Source of the DNA: Alnus glutinosa
Taxonomy: Eukaryota; Streptophyta; Magnoliopsida; Fagales; Betulaceae
Assembly: GCF_958979055.1 (NCBI RefSeq)
Contig: NC_084889.1
Location: 9,045,761 to 9,109,760 of the forward strand
Direction: 5' to 3'
DNA: 64,000 nt
Below the pieces are notes generated by a model. That model searched no databases, was not told the origin of the DNA, and was given only the letters and a program-made list of their open reading frames with translations. This document shows, piece after piece, positions 1 through 14,528 of the stretch. The stretch's first letter is position 1; each line of letters starts with the position of its first letter. Made by a program: the position numbers and the translations under genes.

Positions 1-890
1 GGCATTTGATTTTTACAGCTGAGCAGAAAAGAAGCCAGAAATTAAATATGTGAAGTATGAAATTAAATATGTGAATTATGTAATTAAACATAATTTGGCC
101 GAAACATAATTACATAGGCAAAGAATGTATCACGACGATGATGCATGTGGTCAATTTGTTGGCTCAATCTGGAGCCAATCATGCACTGCTGCTGCTAAAC
201 CCCGTTTCTCTGAATTAACAAAGTTATTTGGCCCAAATCTCTGATCATGTGGATCAACATATATTATCCTGAACTCCCTTAGGTTCCTGCCAGCCAAAAA
301 AAGAGTAACTCTCACTGCAATACCCCAACTCTAAATCCACAAAAGGGTTTAAAGGAACAAAAACAAAAAAAGAGAGAAATTTTATTACCCCAGTATCCGG
401 GAACATCAAAATTCCCTATAGTGTGGGATAAAACTTGGTTTGAGCTTTTGTTCAGAAGACAGACAAGCACCAGCAAGCGCAAACGATGTTATCTTGTAAG
501 TGAACTTTTACCAATCCATTGCAGAAGTTACAGGACCATAGAAGAACATCATCTAACTCCCCATAATATCCTGCCGAGTCACACCACTGCAGGAAGAAGA
601 TCATCCTGAACTCCCCTCCCCAAATCATCCTGCCAACCAATAAAGAATAGTTCTTAATCTAGAGCATGATATGAAACATTAATAGGACCAGTTCCTCATA
701 GAAAAAGAAAATGAAGACAGGTTGCCACCGTTTAGTTCATACTTAATTTAATAAGGAAACCAACTGACTATTTTTAGACTAACAGAAACAGTGAGTTCAC
801 AAGATCTTATGATAATTGCTATTTGAAAAACGAACAGAAACTTGGACAAAAGCAGAAGCTCATACATACAGCGTGAAATTTATTCTGCTT
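1..890. other. 3' flank of SECA2, no gene recognised
   Basis: This stretch follows the SECA2 stop codon on the minus strand. It is AT-rich and probably holds the SECA2 3' UTR. A minus-strand AATAAA lies near 880, only about ten bases after the stop, so polyadenylation is likely further left. Short ORFs here (for example 421-609) have no recognisable similarity and no splice context. A short phrase around 'atcctgaactccc' occurs twice (near 270 and 602), which hints at a degenerate local duplication. I see nothing else. Confidence 0.5.
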
Positions 891-3800
891 TTATGATACA
901 AATAATTCTTGGGACTCCATTGGGGATGACCAATAGCGCAAGAGCGATTCTACAGTTAGCCTTCGAGTTGCACCGAGCATTGAAATGAAAAATCGACACC
1001 CATCAATTTTGTATTCTTCAAGAGGATTCCTGTGCCCAAAACTCCTTACATTTACCTGTCAGAAAATTAACTTAAGCCCGTGCTTACAGGAAAGTCAAAG
1101 AGAACAAATTAACAAGAACATATACATTACCGCTGAGCTAAGCCTGTTCATGTTTACAAGATGATCCCTCCAAAAAAGATCTAGAGTCTTAACAAGAACG
1201 GCTCTCTGTGATTCAAATTTTAAAAAATTAAATAAATAATAATAATAATAATAATAATAAACAACAACAATTAAGGAAATGAAAAAGAAAAATAAATTTA
1301 TAAACTTTCTTGAAGCGGGAAAAACAACAATTAGCAGCACTTTCAAGGGAAAACAGATCCTAGGAATTGACAATTTTATCATCAGTTATTTTCCCCATTC
1401 AAGGTGTTCCAAAAAGTCATTACAAGAATTAAAACAACTTGACTATTAATTAGTAAACGATAGTTCACCATATTCATATCTCAAGGGCTTTATACCATCA
1501 AATGCTGGAATATCTACTTGCTGTTGTTTTCTTTCAGTATTGTTGAGACAAAAAGCATGCAAACTCCAGTCTCAGTTCAAGCTCATTTATTGCAATTGAT
1601 CTGGTGCCAATTACATAAAACTTTAAAGTAATAACTAATTCCAGACCCTATTTACATCAGAAAAATCTCTTTTATTTGGTTCCACTCATGAATGATGCGC
1701 AATTCATGATTAGTTAGTGTTACGTGCGCAACCCCAATGGGGAGTCTGTTGATTTGCTTCTCGATTACATGGTCGCTAACAAATTTCAGTCCAAGGTGTC
1801 TGCATTTTCAGTGTTTTCTGGGTTATGACAATGTCCTCAATGATTTGAATCTGGGAGGCGTGGGTGGAAAGAGCGAGGGAGGTATTGAATAGTGAGCCAC
1901 ACCTTTGTGCTTTGACGAGGAGCATACAGAATGAGCAGAACAACATAGCGTTTTAAGGCTTTGAGATTATCCTGTTCATAAGCTCAAGATGTTTTTCCTC
2001 CGACCACTTCTTTCATGACTTTCATTTCAACCTAGCTCCGAGTCCTCAGTTTTCTTAAGAATTTTTTTTCTACATTTTAGTAGTTCTAAATTTGTCTTCT
2101 TGGCAGTTCTAATTTTTCATTTTTTCTATACCTCCCGAAAACGCTCTCTCCCATAAAAAATCTCCCTCTGTAAAGCCTCCCTAGATCTCAGCCATGAACT
2201 CCCTGATGCACACCACCCTGACCTAAACAACTCATCTTCAACCTCTTTCTGCTTTCTTCCTTCCCTATCCTTTGTAATTTTTTCTGCTTTTTTGTTTGGG
2301 TTTTTAAATGTCAGGTCTACTGCACTCCCTCTACCTACACCAGCCATGCACCCCTCCTCCATCATCACCGGTCAACCCTCCTCCCTCCACCAATTCCTGC
2401 TGCCGCGCAAGGGCTGCACGCGCCATTGCCCATTTTGGTTCCATCCAGCAGATCTGGAAGCTCTCTACCCCTGCTTCTATGGCTCTCTTCTAGTGGAGCC
2501 CTTTTTGTGCAATGAAATTCTATATCCAGATCCGGACCACAAAATACTTTGTCCTCATTGTTATTTGTCTTACAGTCCTTGGAGGAGACTTATTACTAGT
2601 TGTTCAATTATCTCTTAGTCTCCCCGACCCCTTCAGAAACTGGGCTGAAACTATGAACTTTTGGGAGCCTTCAGCTACACCAACCACCTCCACCATGGGT
2701 CGCTACAACCAGCACTGCTGGCAACTTTCCCTGGGCTGTGGAAAGGACCTGCTTTGGATGCTGCAAAGGATGGAGTTCTTTTTTGGTCTATTGTTTTGGT
2801 TTCTATAATTTTCTTGTTTAGTTTCTGTATGTTGTTGTAGTTCTTGTTTCAATTTATCTATTAAAAAAAGGCTTTCTATACGATCTAAATATTAGAACTA
2901 CAGCCCTCTTACTTTTTTGAAAAAATTTATTTATTTATCAAAAAGAGCAAAGAAAAAAGAATAGCTATTCATAGATAAGTAAATAACAGGATACATTGTC
3001 AACCAATTTGATGCTTCTATAAAATTGGCTAACTTAGATGTCGGGTTGCTTCTTTGCCTATGACTTATTTGGGTTTGCCGTTGGGTGCTTCTTATAAGTC
3101 CACCTCTATTTGGAATGGTGTTATTGAAAAAATGGAAAGGAGGTTGGCGGGTTGGAAGCGGATATATTTGTCGAAGGGTGCCCGGTTGACTCTTATTAAT
3201 AGTACGCTCTCCAACATCCCCACATATTACTTATCATTGTTTCCTATTCCAGTGAGGGTGGCTAATCGGCTTGATAAAATCCAAAAGGATTTTCTTTGGG
3301 GTGGCATTGGTAACGAGACCAAATTTCATCTAGTAAATTGGAACAAGATTTGTACACCTTTGCATGTAGGTAGGTTGGGAGTTTATAATTTCATCCAGTT
3401 CAATCGAGCTCTCTTGGGTAAGTGGTTGTGAAGATATGGTAGGCAGAGATAGGCTTTATGGCGTTTGGTGATTGATGCCAAATTTGAGAGTTTAAAGGGG
3501 GGGTGGTGTTCGAAAGAGGCTTCGGGTTCGTTTGGAGTAGGTGTATGGAAACATATAAGGAGGGGTGGGAAGAATTTCGTAATTTTGTTCGTTTTGAACT
3601 GGGGAATGGATCAAATATTAGTTTTTGGCAAGATTGGTGGTGTGGGGATAGATCCTTGAAGCAATGCTTTCCAGCTCTTTTTAGTATAGCAAGGAATAAA
3701 GACGCGACGGTGGAAGATAATTTGGTGGTGCATAATGGTGTTATTCAGTGGAATGTTCTCTTCACGCGACAAATCCAGGATTGGGATGTGGATATGGTCC

Positions 3801-6800
3801 TTTCTTTCTTCGATCGTCTATACTCCATTTCGGCTCGACATGGGGAGGGTGACAGGTTAGTGTGGAATCCCTCTAAAAAAGGTTTTTTTGAGGTGAGATC
3901 CTTCTACAAAGAGCTTATTAGGAAAGATGGCCCATTTGATCCGTATTTCCCTTGGAAGAACATTTGGCGTGTTAAGGCTCCAACAAGGGTGGCCTTCTTC
4001 GTTTGGTCAGCTGCTTTGGGCAAAATTTTGACGCATAATAACTTGCGTAAGAGGAAGGTGATAGTTATTGAGTGGTGTTGTTTATGTAAGAAGAGTGGGG
4101 AGTCTATTGATCACTTGTTGCTTCACTGCGAGGTCGCCCAGGCTCTTTGGAGCTACGTCCTTATTTTATTTGGGGTTGAGTGGGTTATGCCACGTACGGT
4201 GTTGGAGTTGCTGAATAGTTGGGGGGCAGCGATTGGGGGTGGTCATGCTATAGAGGCTTGGCGGTTAGCTCCGTTGTGCTTGCTGTGGTGTATTTGGAGG
4301 GAGCGGAATGCTCGACTGTTTGAAGATGTAGAGACATTCATGGTGGAGCTACGGAAGCGGTTGCTCAATACTTTATTTTTTTGGATGGCGCCCCATCATA
4401 GTTTGAGTGCTTTTACTTATGTAGACTTTTTAAATTTATTCTCTGTTCATCCCTTTTAAGGATTCTCTTGTATACTTCTCGTGTATAAGGGTTGTGCCCC
4501 TTTGCGCTTTTTATAATATAATTGCAATTACTTATCAAAAAAAAAAAATTGGCTAACTCATGAAAGGATGTCAACCTCAGGATTACGATACTAGGTTTCC
4601 TCTTAGTTCTTTCTAGTCAAGTAACAGTCGCATCTTATCTTTGTCTATATGTTATTAATAAACATAAGATATTTCTGACTCCATCCTTAAAACTAGGGTC
4701 TGCCATTATAGTCCAATAATTATAACAACTTGGAGTACACAAGAATAAAAGAAGTGTCTTTAATTAGAATTTTTTTATTAACTACTAATTTTATTTGGAA
4801 AAGTAAATTTAAACTCATATGAAACTCTACATAGCTTATAATTTACAATGCTAATCAAATGGTACCTAAATGAGATACAAATTCCAGAATCAAGCCAAGC
4901 TGCCATAGCAACTGTCTCTGTAGATAGCTACTTTATAGAGTAATGCGAGAAACTCAAAATATTGTAGATAGAACTAGCATTTGAGCCATGAGATATACGT
5001 GATAAATGGAACTTAAAAAGACATTAGTAGAATTTAATACCATGCTCAGAACTAATTTACAAATATTTTGGTAACATAAAGTTATTGTTTTCATGTAAAA
5101 ATTGAAGTGCTTTAAATTAATGAGAAAAGTTGGTGTCTTTTGTTCATTTTCCAAATGATTAATTTTCTCAATAAACAGGTAATAAAATATGTGGGTAATG
5201 TCATGTGGTTAAACTGTATTTCCCATGGCATGTACTCATTCCAAAGGCCACTGACTTATTTGAGATGCCATATGGAGCAGAATACCATCCTTTCAATTAC
5301 ATGGGATGTTCAAACAATCTCCAGAAGTTTTCTGATAACAACAACCAAGTCCAATAGCTGGACAAGAACTAGCTGAAATAGTGCACAGAAGAAAAATAGG
5401 CAGAACGTCAATATTTCTATGATGAAAGTTTTTAAATTCTCCAAATGCAAATTTGCAAAATGCAAACTTGAACAAAACTGCAAACTCTAGGCGAAAAAAG
5501 AGGGAAAGTATGAAGACGAACAGCCAAAGTTCGTTATATTATAAAGATAACAAAACCCAGATTGGCCAAAAAGAAGACAAATTTATGAAGTTACACTACA
5601 ACTCTCCTAGGTCAAGTGATTATAGTTCGCAAGTGAATTACTATCAGCTCTTGTTGGTGTAGGTCAATTTTCACAAATAAACCAAGCTTTTATTCCATCA
5701 GAAATAGAACATTAAAAAAAGAAAGGACCTTACCTCAATTTCCTTTACATATGCATCAGTATAACCCGATTCTTGAACAGCAGTTAAATATGAAGCAATT
5801 AGAACATCTCCAAGGTACTTGCGGAGAAGATTTATAATAGGCCGGTACCCTCCATTCCTACATTATATATAACAGTGAGACCTTGAACTTGAGAAATTTT
5901 AAAAACAACAACAACGAAAAGAAAAGTCTCAATTATACATAGATTATCAAAACTACTCACGTAGTCAAATCATCAGAGCATATAGCGAGCCAACGTTTTA
6001 ATGAAGAGCTCTTCCTGCGTACTCCTCTAAAGGAATTTGGAGGTTTTGGCAATTTTGGAAGGTAAAAGTTGTCAATATCAATTGAACTGAAGTCATGTAG
6101 TTGCCCAATAGAATCAAGTAATGCCTCCTCAGTGATCCCTGCAAATGAGTCTTCAAAAATTCCATCTGCTGAGGATATATTTGGACAAAGAATATCATCA
6201 TTTTAATTTGAAAATTGAAAAAGAAGTGCAAAGAAATCCAGGACCAAGTAATTGTTATACATAAGCTCACCATCCAATAGCGGCCCCGAAATTGAGATGA
6301 ACTCCCTCAAGAGCTTACCCAAGCTCCAGCTCCTGGGATGCTATCAAACATAAAAATAAAAAAGGCTATGTAAGCGCACAGCAGTATATCCAACATCCTA
6401 CAGGGATATCTCAACTACCTTCAGCGGATCAACATTTCCACAAACAATTTCATCCACCACAGCTTGCATGTACCTATAAGGAACTTTTTCAGAGAACTCA
6501 AAAGAATAAAAATATGAAAACAAAAATTCAGTACTGAGAACTGAAAGGCACTCACTGAAGAATGTGTTGGGAACAACTTTCACTATCACCCGTTAAAATT
6601 AATTGCCTAAGGTCGTAGACATGCTTTCGTTGCACCTGAAATGAGAAAACCAAACAATTTACCGAGCTACTGATAGATAACTAGAAGATTTTTTTAGTTC
6701 AATTTAATAAGTCGATTAAAGATCAAAAGATCTGTCCTTTTAATTTAGAAAAATATTTATATGAAATAAACTATTCACACTTTTGCAATGCAAAAGTAAG

Positions 6801-8224
6801 TTATAAGAAAGAGATGTGCATAATATCGAGAAAAGGCATTGCCATGCAGACCTCTAATACTTCATCAAACTCAACCAAGCTCTTTCTTATGCCGAAGAAG
6901 AACTTCTCCACATTGATTTGCAAGGCCAAGAGCTAAACATTTTGATCATTCATGTTAAGAGCAAAAGGATGATAAATAAACTAGAAAACATAGTAAAAAG
7001 AAATAGAGAAATTTCCCCGAAAGTTCCTGAGGACAAATAAGCTGCTACGTTTCTAATTTTGATAATTAAATGTTCGAGTTTTAGCTTGTGACAAATAAGT
7101 CATTCCATCATATTTTCCATCTAGCTTTTAACGGAAGACTTGTCCGTTGTCATCTTCTCCACGTCAATTATGCCCAAAAAAAATTAAAATCTAAAAAAAC
7201 AAAAAGGTGGATATGGCCAGTTGGGTGGGGGTAGAGGTTGGATCTACAACCCCAAAGGGGGAGCAGATCTCCACCTCCACCTCTGCAGGGCTAGAGATCC
7301 ACCCCTGTAAAAAGGGGGGTTGAGGGTAGCTTTACCTCCATCCACCTTTGCAGGGTGGAGATTCACCCCCACAGAGGGATCGGGATGGAGAGCTCCACCA
7401 CCACAAAGAGGCGGGGGACAAGCCACCTGTCACCCTCTACAGGGGTGGAGATCTACCCCTGCCCCTTGTTGCAGGGATGGATCTCCACTCCACTCCTATA
7501 GAGGTGGGCGGAGGTGGAGCCACCCCCACCGCTCCCTTTATAGTGGTAGATCTACACCCCCACAAAGGTGTGGGAGTGGAGATACCTTTGCATCACCGTA
7601 AAGGTGTGGAGACCTGCCCCCCTCTGTCGGGTGGATTTGCAGCATCCACCAGAGGTGCAGGGTGTAAAGAGTGGTGGTGGGGGGCAGAACTCCATCCCCA
7701 ACAGCCCATCACTACCCTTTGTTTTCTTTTTTGCAGGTTTTTTTTTTTATGATGACGTGGATCTAGTACATGTGGCACGTTTTTATTGGTCTAACATGGA
7801 GAAATAACAGCTGGCAAGTCTTCCATTTACAAAGTCAAAATTTGAACCTTTAATTGTTAAAATTCGAAACTCGAGCTCTTATTTGTCACACGGGAAAAAC
7901 GGAGAAACTTTTGGAACAATTACCCAAATAAATAAGCAAACAATTCAAGGAAAAGGTATTCAAGAATGAGTGAATGAAAACATCATCAGGGACAAGTTGG
8001 ACCATGACCTGCTTTACAATTGCTTGGCCCTCAATTGGTATATCCTCGTCATTTGTAATCTTAGATATAATCCTCACTGCCCATTCAGTATCAAAATTAA
8101 ACTTCTGAAACATTTCATCCTGCAAGCTGTCATATGAATACAATGGTATGAAACTTTAGCTAAGGCACCTTTGTAAAAATAAGAATAACAAAAAGTAGAT
8201 TATCATATTTACATATACCTACTT

Positions 8225-8255
<31 letters not shown>

Positions 8256-9042
8256 CTCAAGTTAGAAGTCCACCCTTCTTGAACAACATTACAATAAAAT
8301 ATCACATATTGACAGGTCATAATATGATCTCTTTCCTTGGTCCACCCTCGGGTCCTTCACAGGCACCGGCGGAATATCACTCAACCCCTTCAATGTTGAA
8401 CCACCATACACCTGCCGGGAGACTATACCCCTAATCCCAACGTCTACAATCGAATCAAAGAACGTTACCACCTTTCTCAACTGGGCAACAAATATGCTCT
8501 ACCCTTTGCCTTCTCAGCCCTCTGGAACAATGATGAAGCACCACCCTCCATATTCCGCCAACACCATGTACCACCCATGGTATTCGTGCGCCTTTGCACA
8601 ATGTAAACCCCGCTTCCAACCCTTACAATCCAATAAAAATCCCTTAACTTCTCCCTGTTTATCATCTCCTCCAACCGTACCACACTACTCTTGCCCAAAG
8701 CCACTGCTCGGGTAACCCCTCTACCTCTCTCGATAATACGTAAACCCATCGACCCCTTTTCTATCGGCAACTCAAAAGTTTTCGTATCAACATAGAAATA
8801 ACTCACATAACCCATTGCAATCGGACAAAACTTAAAGCTGAACTAATACCTAAATCGGATCACCCCACAAACATCCCATGATCCTACACACGTAGCCCTG
8901 CTTCTTCTTCTTTTTTCAGAAGGTGGTTTCATAAAACGTACTTCTTGACTACAATAATCTAAGAACTTGAAGATTTAATCATAGAACTGAGCCACCCTTT
9001 TCAGCTATGTGTTCTTCAGTTCATTATTATAGCTGACCATAG

Positions 9043-9077
<35 letters not shown>

Positions 9078-12000
9078 ATAAATAATTCATTTCACTGAAA
9101 AGGCAGAGGGGCGCAACCCTCGTACACATAATGTATACAAAGATAAGGCCCCACTAAAGGCGAAAAGAAGAACAAAACTCTACAAAAAGAGATAAGTTAG
9201 AAAATGAAGAAATATTAAAAGTCCATGTCTGATTAAAGAGAGATTTGACCAAAATGTTCTTGAGCTCGTCCTTCGACTTTTCATGATCTTCAAAACATCT
9301 TGCATTCTGCTCTCTCCATATGGTCCACATTAAGCACAAAGGGGCTATTCTCCACACAGCTAGAACTGAACGAGTACCCACCCGACCTCTCCAACAAGCT
9401 AACAAATCTATCACTCTTTCAGGCATAACCCATGTAACATCAAAAAGAGTAAAAAGTGCACTCCATAAGTTCCGTCCCACTTCACAATGAAGAAGAAAAT
9501 GATCCATAGATTCTTCGCTCTTCTTACACATGCAACACCATCCCACCACTATTAATCCTCTCTTTCGAAGATTATCCAAGGTCAGAATCTTGCGAAGAGT
9601 TATCGTCCACACAAAAAAACTCACTCTCGGAGGTACTTTAACTTTCCAAATACTCTTCCAAGGAAAAGAAGAAACCCCCGAAATAGATAACTCATGAAAA
9701 AACGACCGCACCATAAACTTCTTCTTCTTTGAAGGAATCCACCGAATACAATCCTCCCCACCTTGTCTCCATATGAGAGAATACCAAACCCCCAAAAAAA
9801 GGCAAGCACCACCTCTACCTCCCATAAACCATTACAGATGGATAAAAACCATTACCTCACCATAAACCGTGTTGATCCAGGATCCCCTTGCCTTCCTGCT
9901 CTTCCACGAAGCTGTAGAAAAGTATCATCATTAATGGATCAAAACCATGTCTAAAAGAAATACATAACAAAACCAGAAAATTCTCCTTTTCTTTAATGAG
10001 TACATTTCATTGAAAACACCTGAGGAGGCACAACAGAAGTGCACAGGGAGTAGCCTTAGATCTATAACATTTGTTTTCACTGTAACATCAGTGCAGTTAA
10101 GGACTTACCTGGTTATCTATTCTCCGAGATTCATGCAAGGATGTCCCAATCACATGAAGCCCCCCTAGTTTTTTCACCTCAGACCCTTCTTGAGAACAGT
10201 GTACTTCACAATCCTTCAGAACTGACAGATAAGCTAGTGCTATAGTAGGGCCCAAAGGGTACATCTCAGACTCTTCATCAGCAAGCTTTTCTATTTCTTT
10301 CAAATTAATTGATTGACTCATTTCCACAGCGTCTGAGATCAAAGATTTTGCCTTCTGGTAGGTCCAGCTCTTACCCTCACTTTTGCATACATATTTAGCT
10401 GGGTGATTCAGTTGAAATGAACAGAATACATCAAATTATAGAGACATGCGTATCAAAGAGTAATATGAATACAAATTTCATCCAAAATGAGTTTGGAGTA
10501 ATATATATTTCAAGTGTAGAGTCACCAACCCATTAGGGATGTCCTAGCTAGCAGTGCTGATGATGATGATCCAACCTTTACCTTTGATAATACCTGCACC
10601 AAAAGATTGATTAGATGCAGAATTTATTCTTTAGCACCACTTAGGGACCACAATGAATCACCTTTTGTGAAATTGTCTCGCCATCAACTTCAATATTAGG
10701 AGCTTCTCGTGTCAAAGATGAAAGTAAGCTATCCTCTATAATTTCTTTTGCAAGCATCTTTATAAATCACAACCAGAAAGACAGCAAGTTATTTTGTGCT
10801 CATCATCAAAGTAACACTCCAAACATCAAAATATCGACCTAAAATAGATATATATGCATAAAATGTTCATCATAAGTAACCAAGACATTGGCCACAATTA
10901 TCTAACAAGCACACCTACTTTTGGATTTCCTCCTAGGATTATATCAGTGCCTCTACCAGCCATATTTGTGGAGATGGTGATGGCATATTTTCGCCCTGCC
11001 TGGGCAACAATTTCAGCCTCCTTTCCAGCATACTGACGAAAAGCAAAGAAACAGAAGTGTAATGAGAGTATACATAAATATAAAAGAAATACCATCTAAT
11101 GAGCACTGGAGCCAAAAATGAAAAATGTGCATTTAACATAAGGTCATAATGAGTTAAATATCAACAAACCTTGGGTCGTGCATTCAGGACATTGTGAGGG
11201 ATATTCCATTCCTTCAGCAGATCAGACAAATGTTCGGAATTCTCGACACTGCATCAAGAAGATGAGAATTCTAAGTCATAAATCAGCTGCCTTCTATAGT
11301 ATTCTAAAAGATGATAATTAACCAACATTTTCAACCTTATCAACATTGTAGCTTACATGTAGGGAAGAGATATCCTTATTCAAACTAAACCTATGTAGCG
11401 TCTAACAGCAAAAAGCATCACTAATGTTGCTTGATGGGAATAAAGGAAAGAACTAATAGCATTAAATTACTATACATGACAAGTAGGGGTAGCAATTCGT
11501 GTTCACATATCGGGTTCGGGCTGTGTTGAGACATGATATAAGACTATAATGGTTAAGCCCAACCCGGGCCATTAATTAAATGGGTCAAAAACCCTTCAAC
11601 CCTAACCAGCTAATTTTGTGTTAGGTTCATGTTGGGTTCACGAGTCATTTAAAACATTGTCAGTCCTAAATGTTGTATATCTGGTTCAGCTCATGTCAAA
11701 ACATGAGTATAAGACTATATAGGTTAACCTTATTCCAACACATTTAATTAAACGAGCCAATCCCCTCAACCCTAACTCGCTAATTTTGTGTCGGGTTTGC
11801 AGGTCGTGTCAAACATTGTCAGCCTTAATGACAAAGGCATATTATTTCCATCATAAATCGTTGTTCAAAAACCAATAATCTAGAAAGGAATGCATTCATA
11901 TTCCATAACATGTTTATCATCTTGAAATAAGGTATGGAATGCCATGCTTTTCCTTCCTCCTTTCCTTTAGTCAATTATGTCTTAATGTCTTAACAAACAG

Positions 12001-14484
12001 AAGATAAATTCATAAAAGAAATAAGTTCTACTATTGGGAAAGGATCCGCTCATGCACTTTTTTTTTTAAGAAAAAAAAAAACCCAATTTCATTGAAAGCG
12101 TAAGGTGCCCCTAAGTATATAGAAAGAAACAACCTAACTAGAAAGGGCAAAATGAAAAAGAAAATCACTAAAACTAATCGATAGAGGAGACACATATGCC
12201 GCCGTCCAAAGATACAAAGTTTCAAACAACATAAAAATAATTTCTCCCATAGTCCTCTCTCCCTGTTCTCAAAATTTTTATCATTCTTTTTTTGATAAGT
12301 TTTCCCTCCATAAACACCAAAAGAGGCATGTAGGCATCATTTTCCATACTGCAGCACTCTTTGGCCTGCTAAAGGACCATTAGCAATCATGCAGATCAAT
12401 AACATGTCTAGGCATAACCCAGAACATCCCAAAACAATTGAAAAAACGACTCCAAATAGGGGAAGCCACATCGCAATGAAGAATAAGGTAGACTACAGAT
12501 TCCTCTTGCACATGCAACATCTGTCCATCACGATGATGTGCTGCCTTTTAAGATTATCCAAGGTGAGGATCTTGCCTAGAGCCGCCGACCATACAAAAAA
12601 AGATGCCTTTGATGGAGCCTGAGTCAACCAAACACTCTTCCAAGAGAAGCTGCTACCTTCCGAAGAAGCTAGAGAGCAGTAGAAGGATTTAACCTTGAAC
12701 AAACCTCTTTTCTTTCTCTTGATTAGTTTATTATTCAAAACAAACCCTTTCAAGATTAAACTTCATAGTATCACATGAATATCAACATTATCCTACTTGG
12801 TATTGGCGGAAGGCCTCATGAGGATATGGATAATCTTATTGTTCTGACCAAGTTTTTATGTCATCGAAATTTGACTCCCATTATGTGTAGAAGGGCTGCC
12901 TTTCCACAGAGTTAAGGCCCTTGTTTAAGGGGTAGAAGCCATCAATATATCTTAGAACTTTTTTAGCCCCCTCCCACTATGTTCTGCACATATAGTGCAG
13001 GCAGCATGAAACATCCAATATATTGTACCAAAGTCAAGTTATAAACAATGAAATACTAGGATATAAATCATGGAGGCAGATTAAATTAGCCATACACAAA
13101 GCCTAGTGCAAGCTTGTTAAATAGGGCATATTGACAGGCAAACCAGAGATTCACCTAGTGGTTCCAACTAAAACAGGACGGCCCAATCTAAACATGTAAG
13201 CAACCTCTTGACGAACATGTTCCCATTTTCCTCGAGCAGTCTAAAATAACATACAACCCAGAGCATTAGTCAAGTTGAAATAAGGCAAACAGAAAACAAA
13301 ACAAAGTATAAAAGTTGAATGCCCTACAGCAAAAGCTTGGATGGGCAAATCTTTACGAATATTTGGAAGGTTTGTGGGCACTTCAATAACTGGAATCTTG
13401 AACATTTTCAAGAACTCTTTCTCCTGGAATGATTAAAATGGAACTCTTTCATGAGAACAGCATTAGGAAAAACTAGCAAAGAACTAATTCAAAATATGGT
13501 TAAATACAAAGTTAGAATCCATATTAACGTCCATACTTCCGTTTTTGCAGTCCCAGTCATCCCTGACAGCTTTGGGTAAAGCTTAAAGAGTGATTGATAT
13601 GTGATTTGCGCCACAATAACTGAATCAGCCTAGCAAGTGCATAAATATTATACTTAAGATCACGTAAGGTCAATATAAATCATGATAGTGTGCAGAACAA
13701 ACTTCATAATCAAACTAATAAAAATCAATGTATACCTGAATCTTCAGACCTTCTTTAGCCTCTACAGCCTGATGAATCCCATCAGACCATCTCCTCTTTT
13801 CTTCAACTCTGCCTGTCAGCTGCAGATATTTTTTGAAAATTTCAATTTAATTGAACAATGAGATTCCTTCAAAACCTATTTGCCAATGAAATATGCCATC
13901 AACATCATCATGATCACTAATTTTGCCAAAGTTTTTAAGCCAGAAAACTAGGTAAGAACATGATTTATACCCATAAAAGTATATGTATACATACATACAT
14001 GCATGCATGCATTTGCCAATGAAATATGCCATCAACATCATCATGATCACTAATTTTGCCAAAGTTTTTAAGCCAGAAAACTAGGTAAGAACATGATTTA
14101 TACCCATAAAAGTATATGTATACATACATACATGCATGCATGCATGCATGCATGCATACATACATAGATATATATATATATATATACGTGTATGTGTATT
14201 ATTAAATCACCATTTATCTTAAAAACTCAAGCAGATAAGAAATAGTGGATTTTATTATTTAGACTAATATTCTAACAATCCCTTTCCTGTGTAGACCCAA
14301 ACTCTCCCTCAATAAATCAGACCCAACATGTAGAATATTTGACTGAAATGGGAGATAAATTGTGGAGCCAGGATTCGAACTCATAACCTCCATTGTGATA
14401 TCATGTTAAATCACTGTTTACTCCAAAAGTTTAAACTTATAGAAAATGGTGGATTTAATTATTTAAATTAATATTCTAACACAC

Positions 14485-14528
<44 letters not shown>

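Noticed and set aside
1206..5733. A separate protein gene inside the 4.5-kb SECA2 intron
   Set aside because: All long ORFs there belong to the LINE or to the retroposon; none has its own promoter or intact coding frame.
7320..7752. Overlapping ORFs of 93 and 134 codons on the plus strand
   Set aside because: They are made by the GC-rich palindromic units of the TIR element; the peptide is a repeated P/H/G-rich string with no homology.
13847..14165. Minus-strand ORFs with repeated [13 protein letters not shown] peptide
   Set aside because: They translate the 133-bp tandem repeat and the CATG microsatellite.
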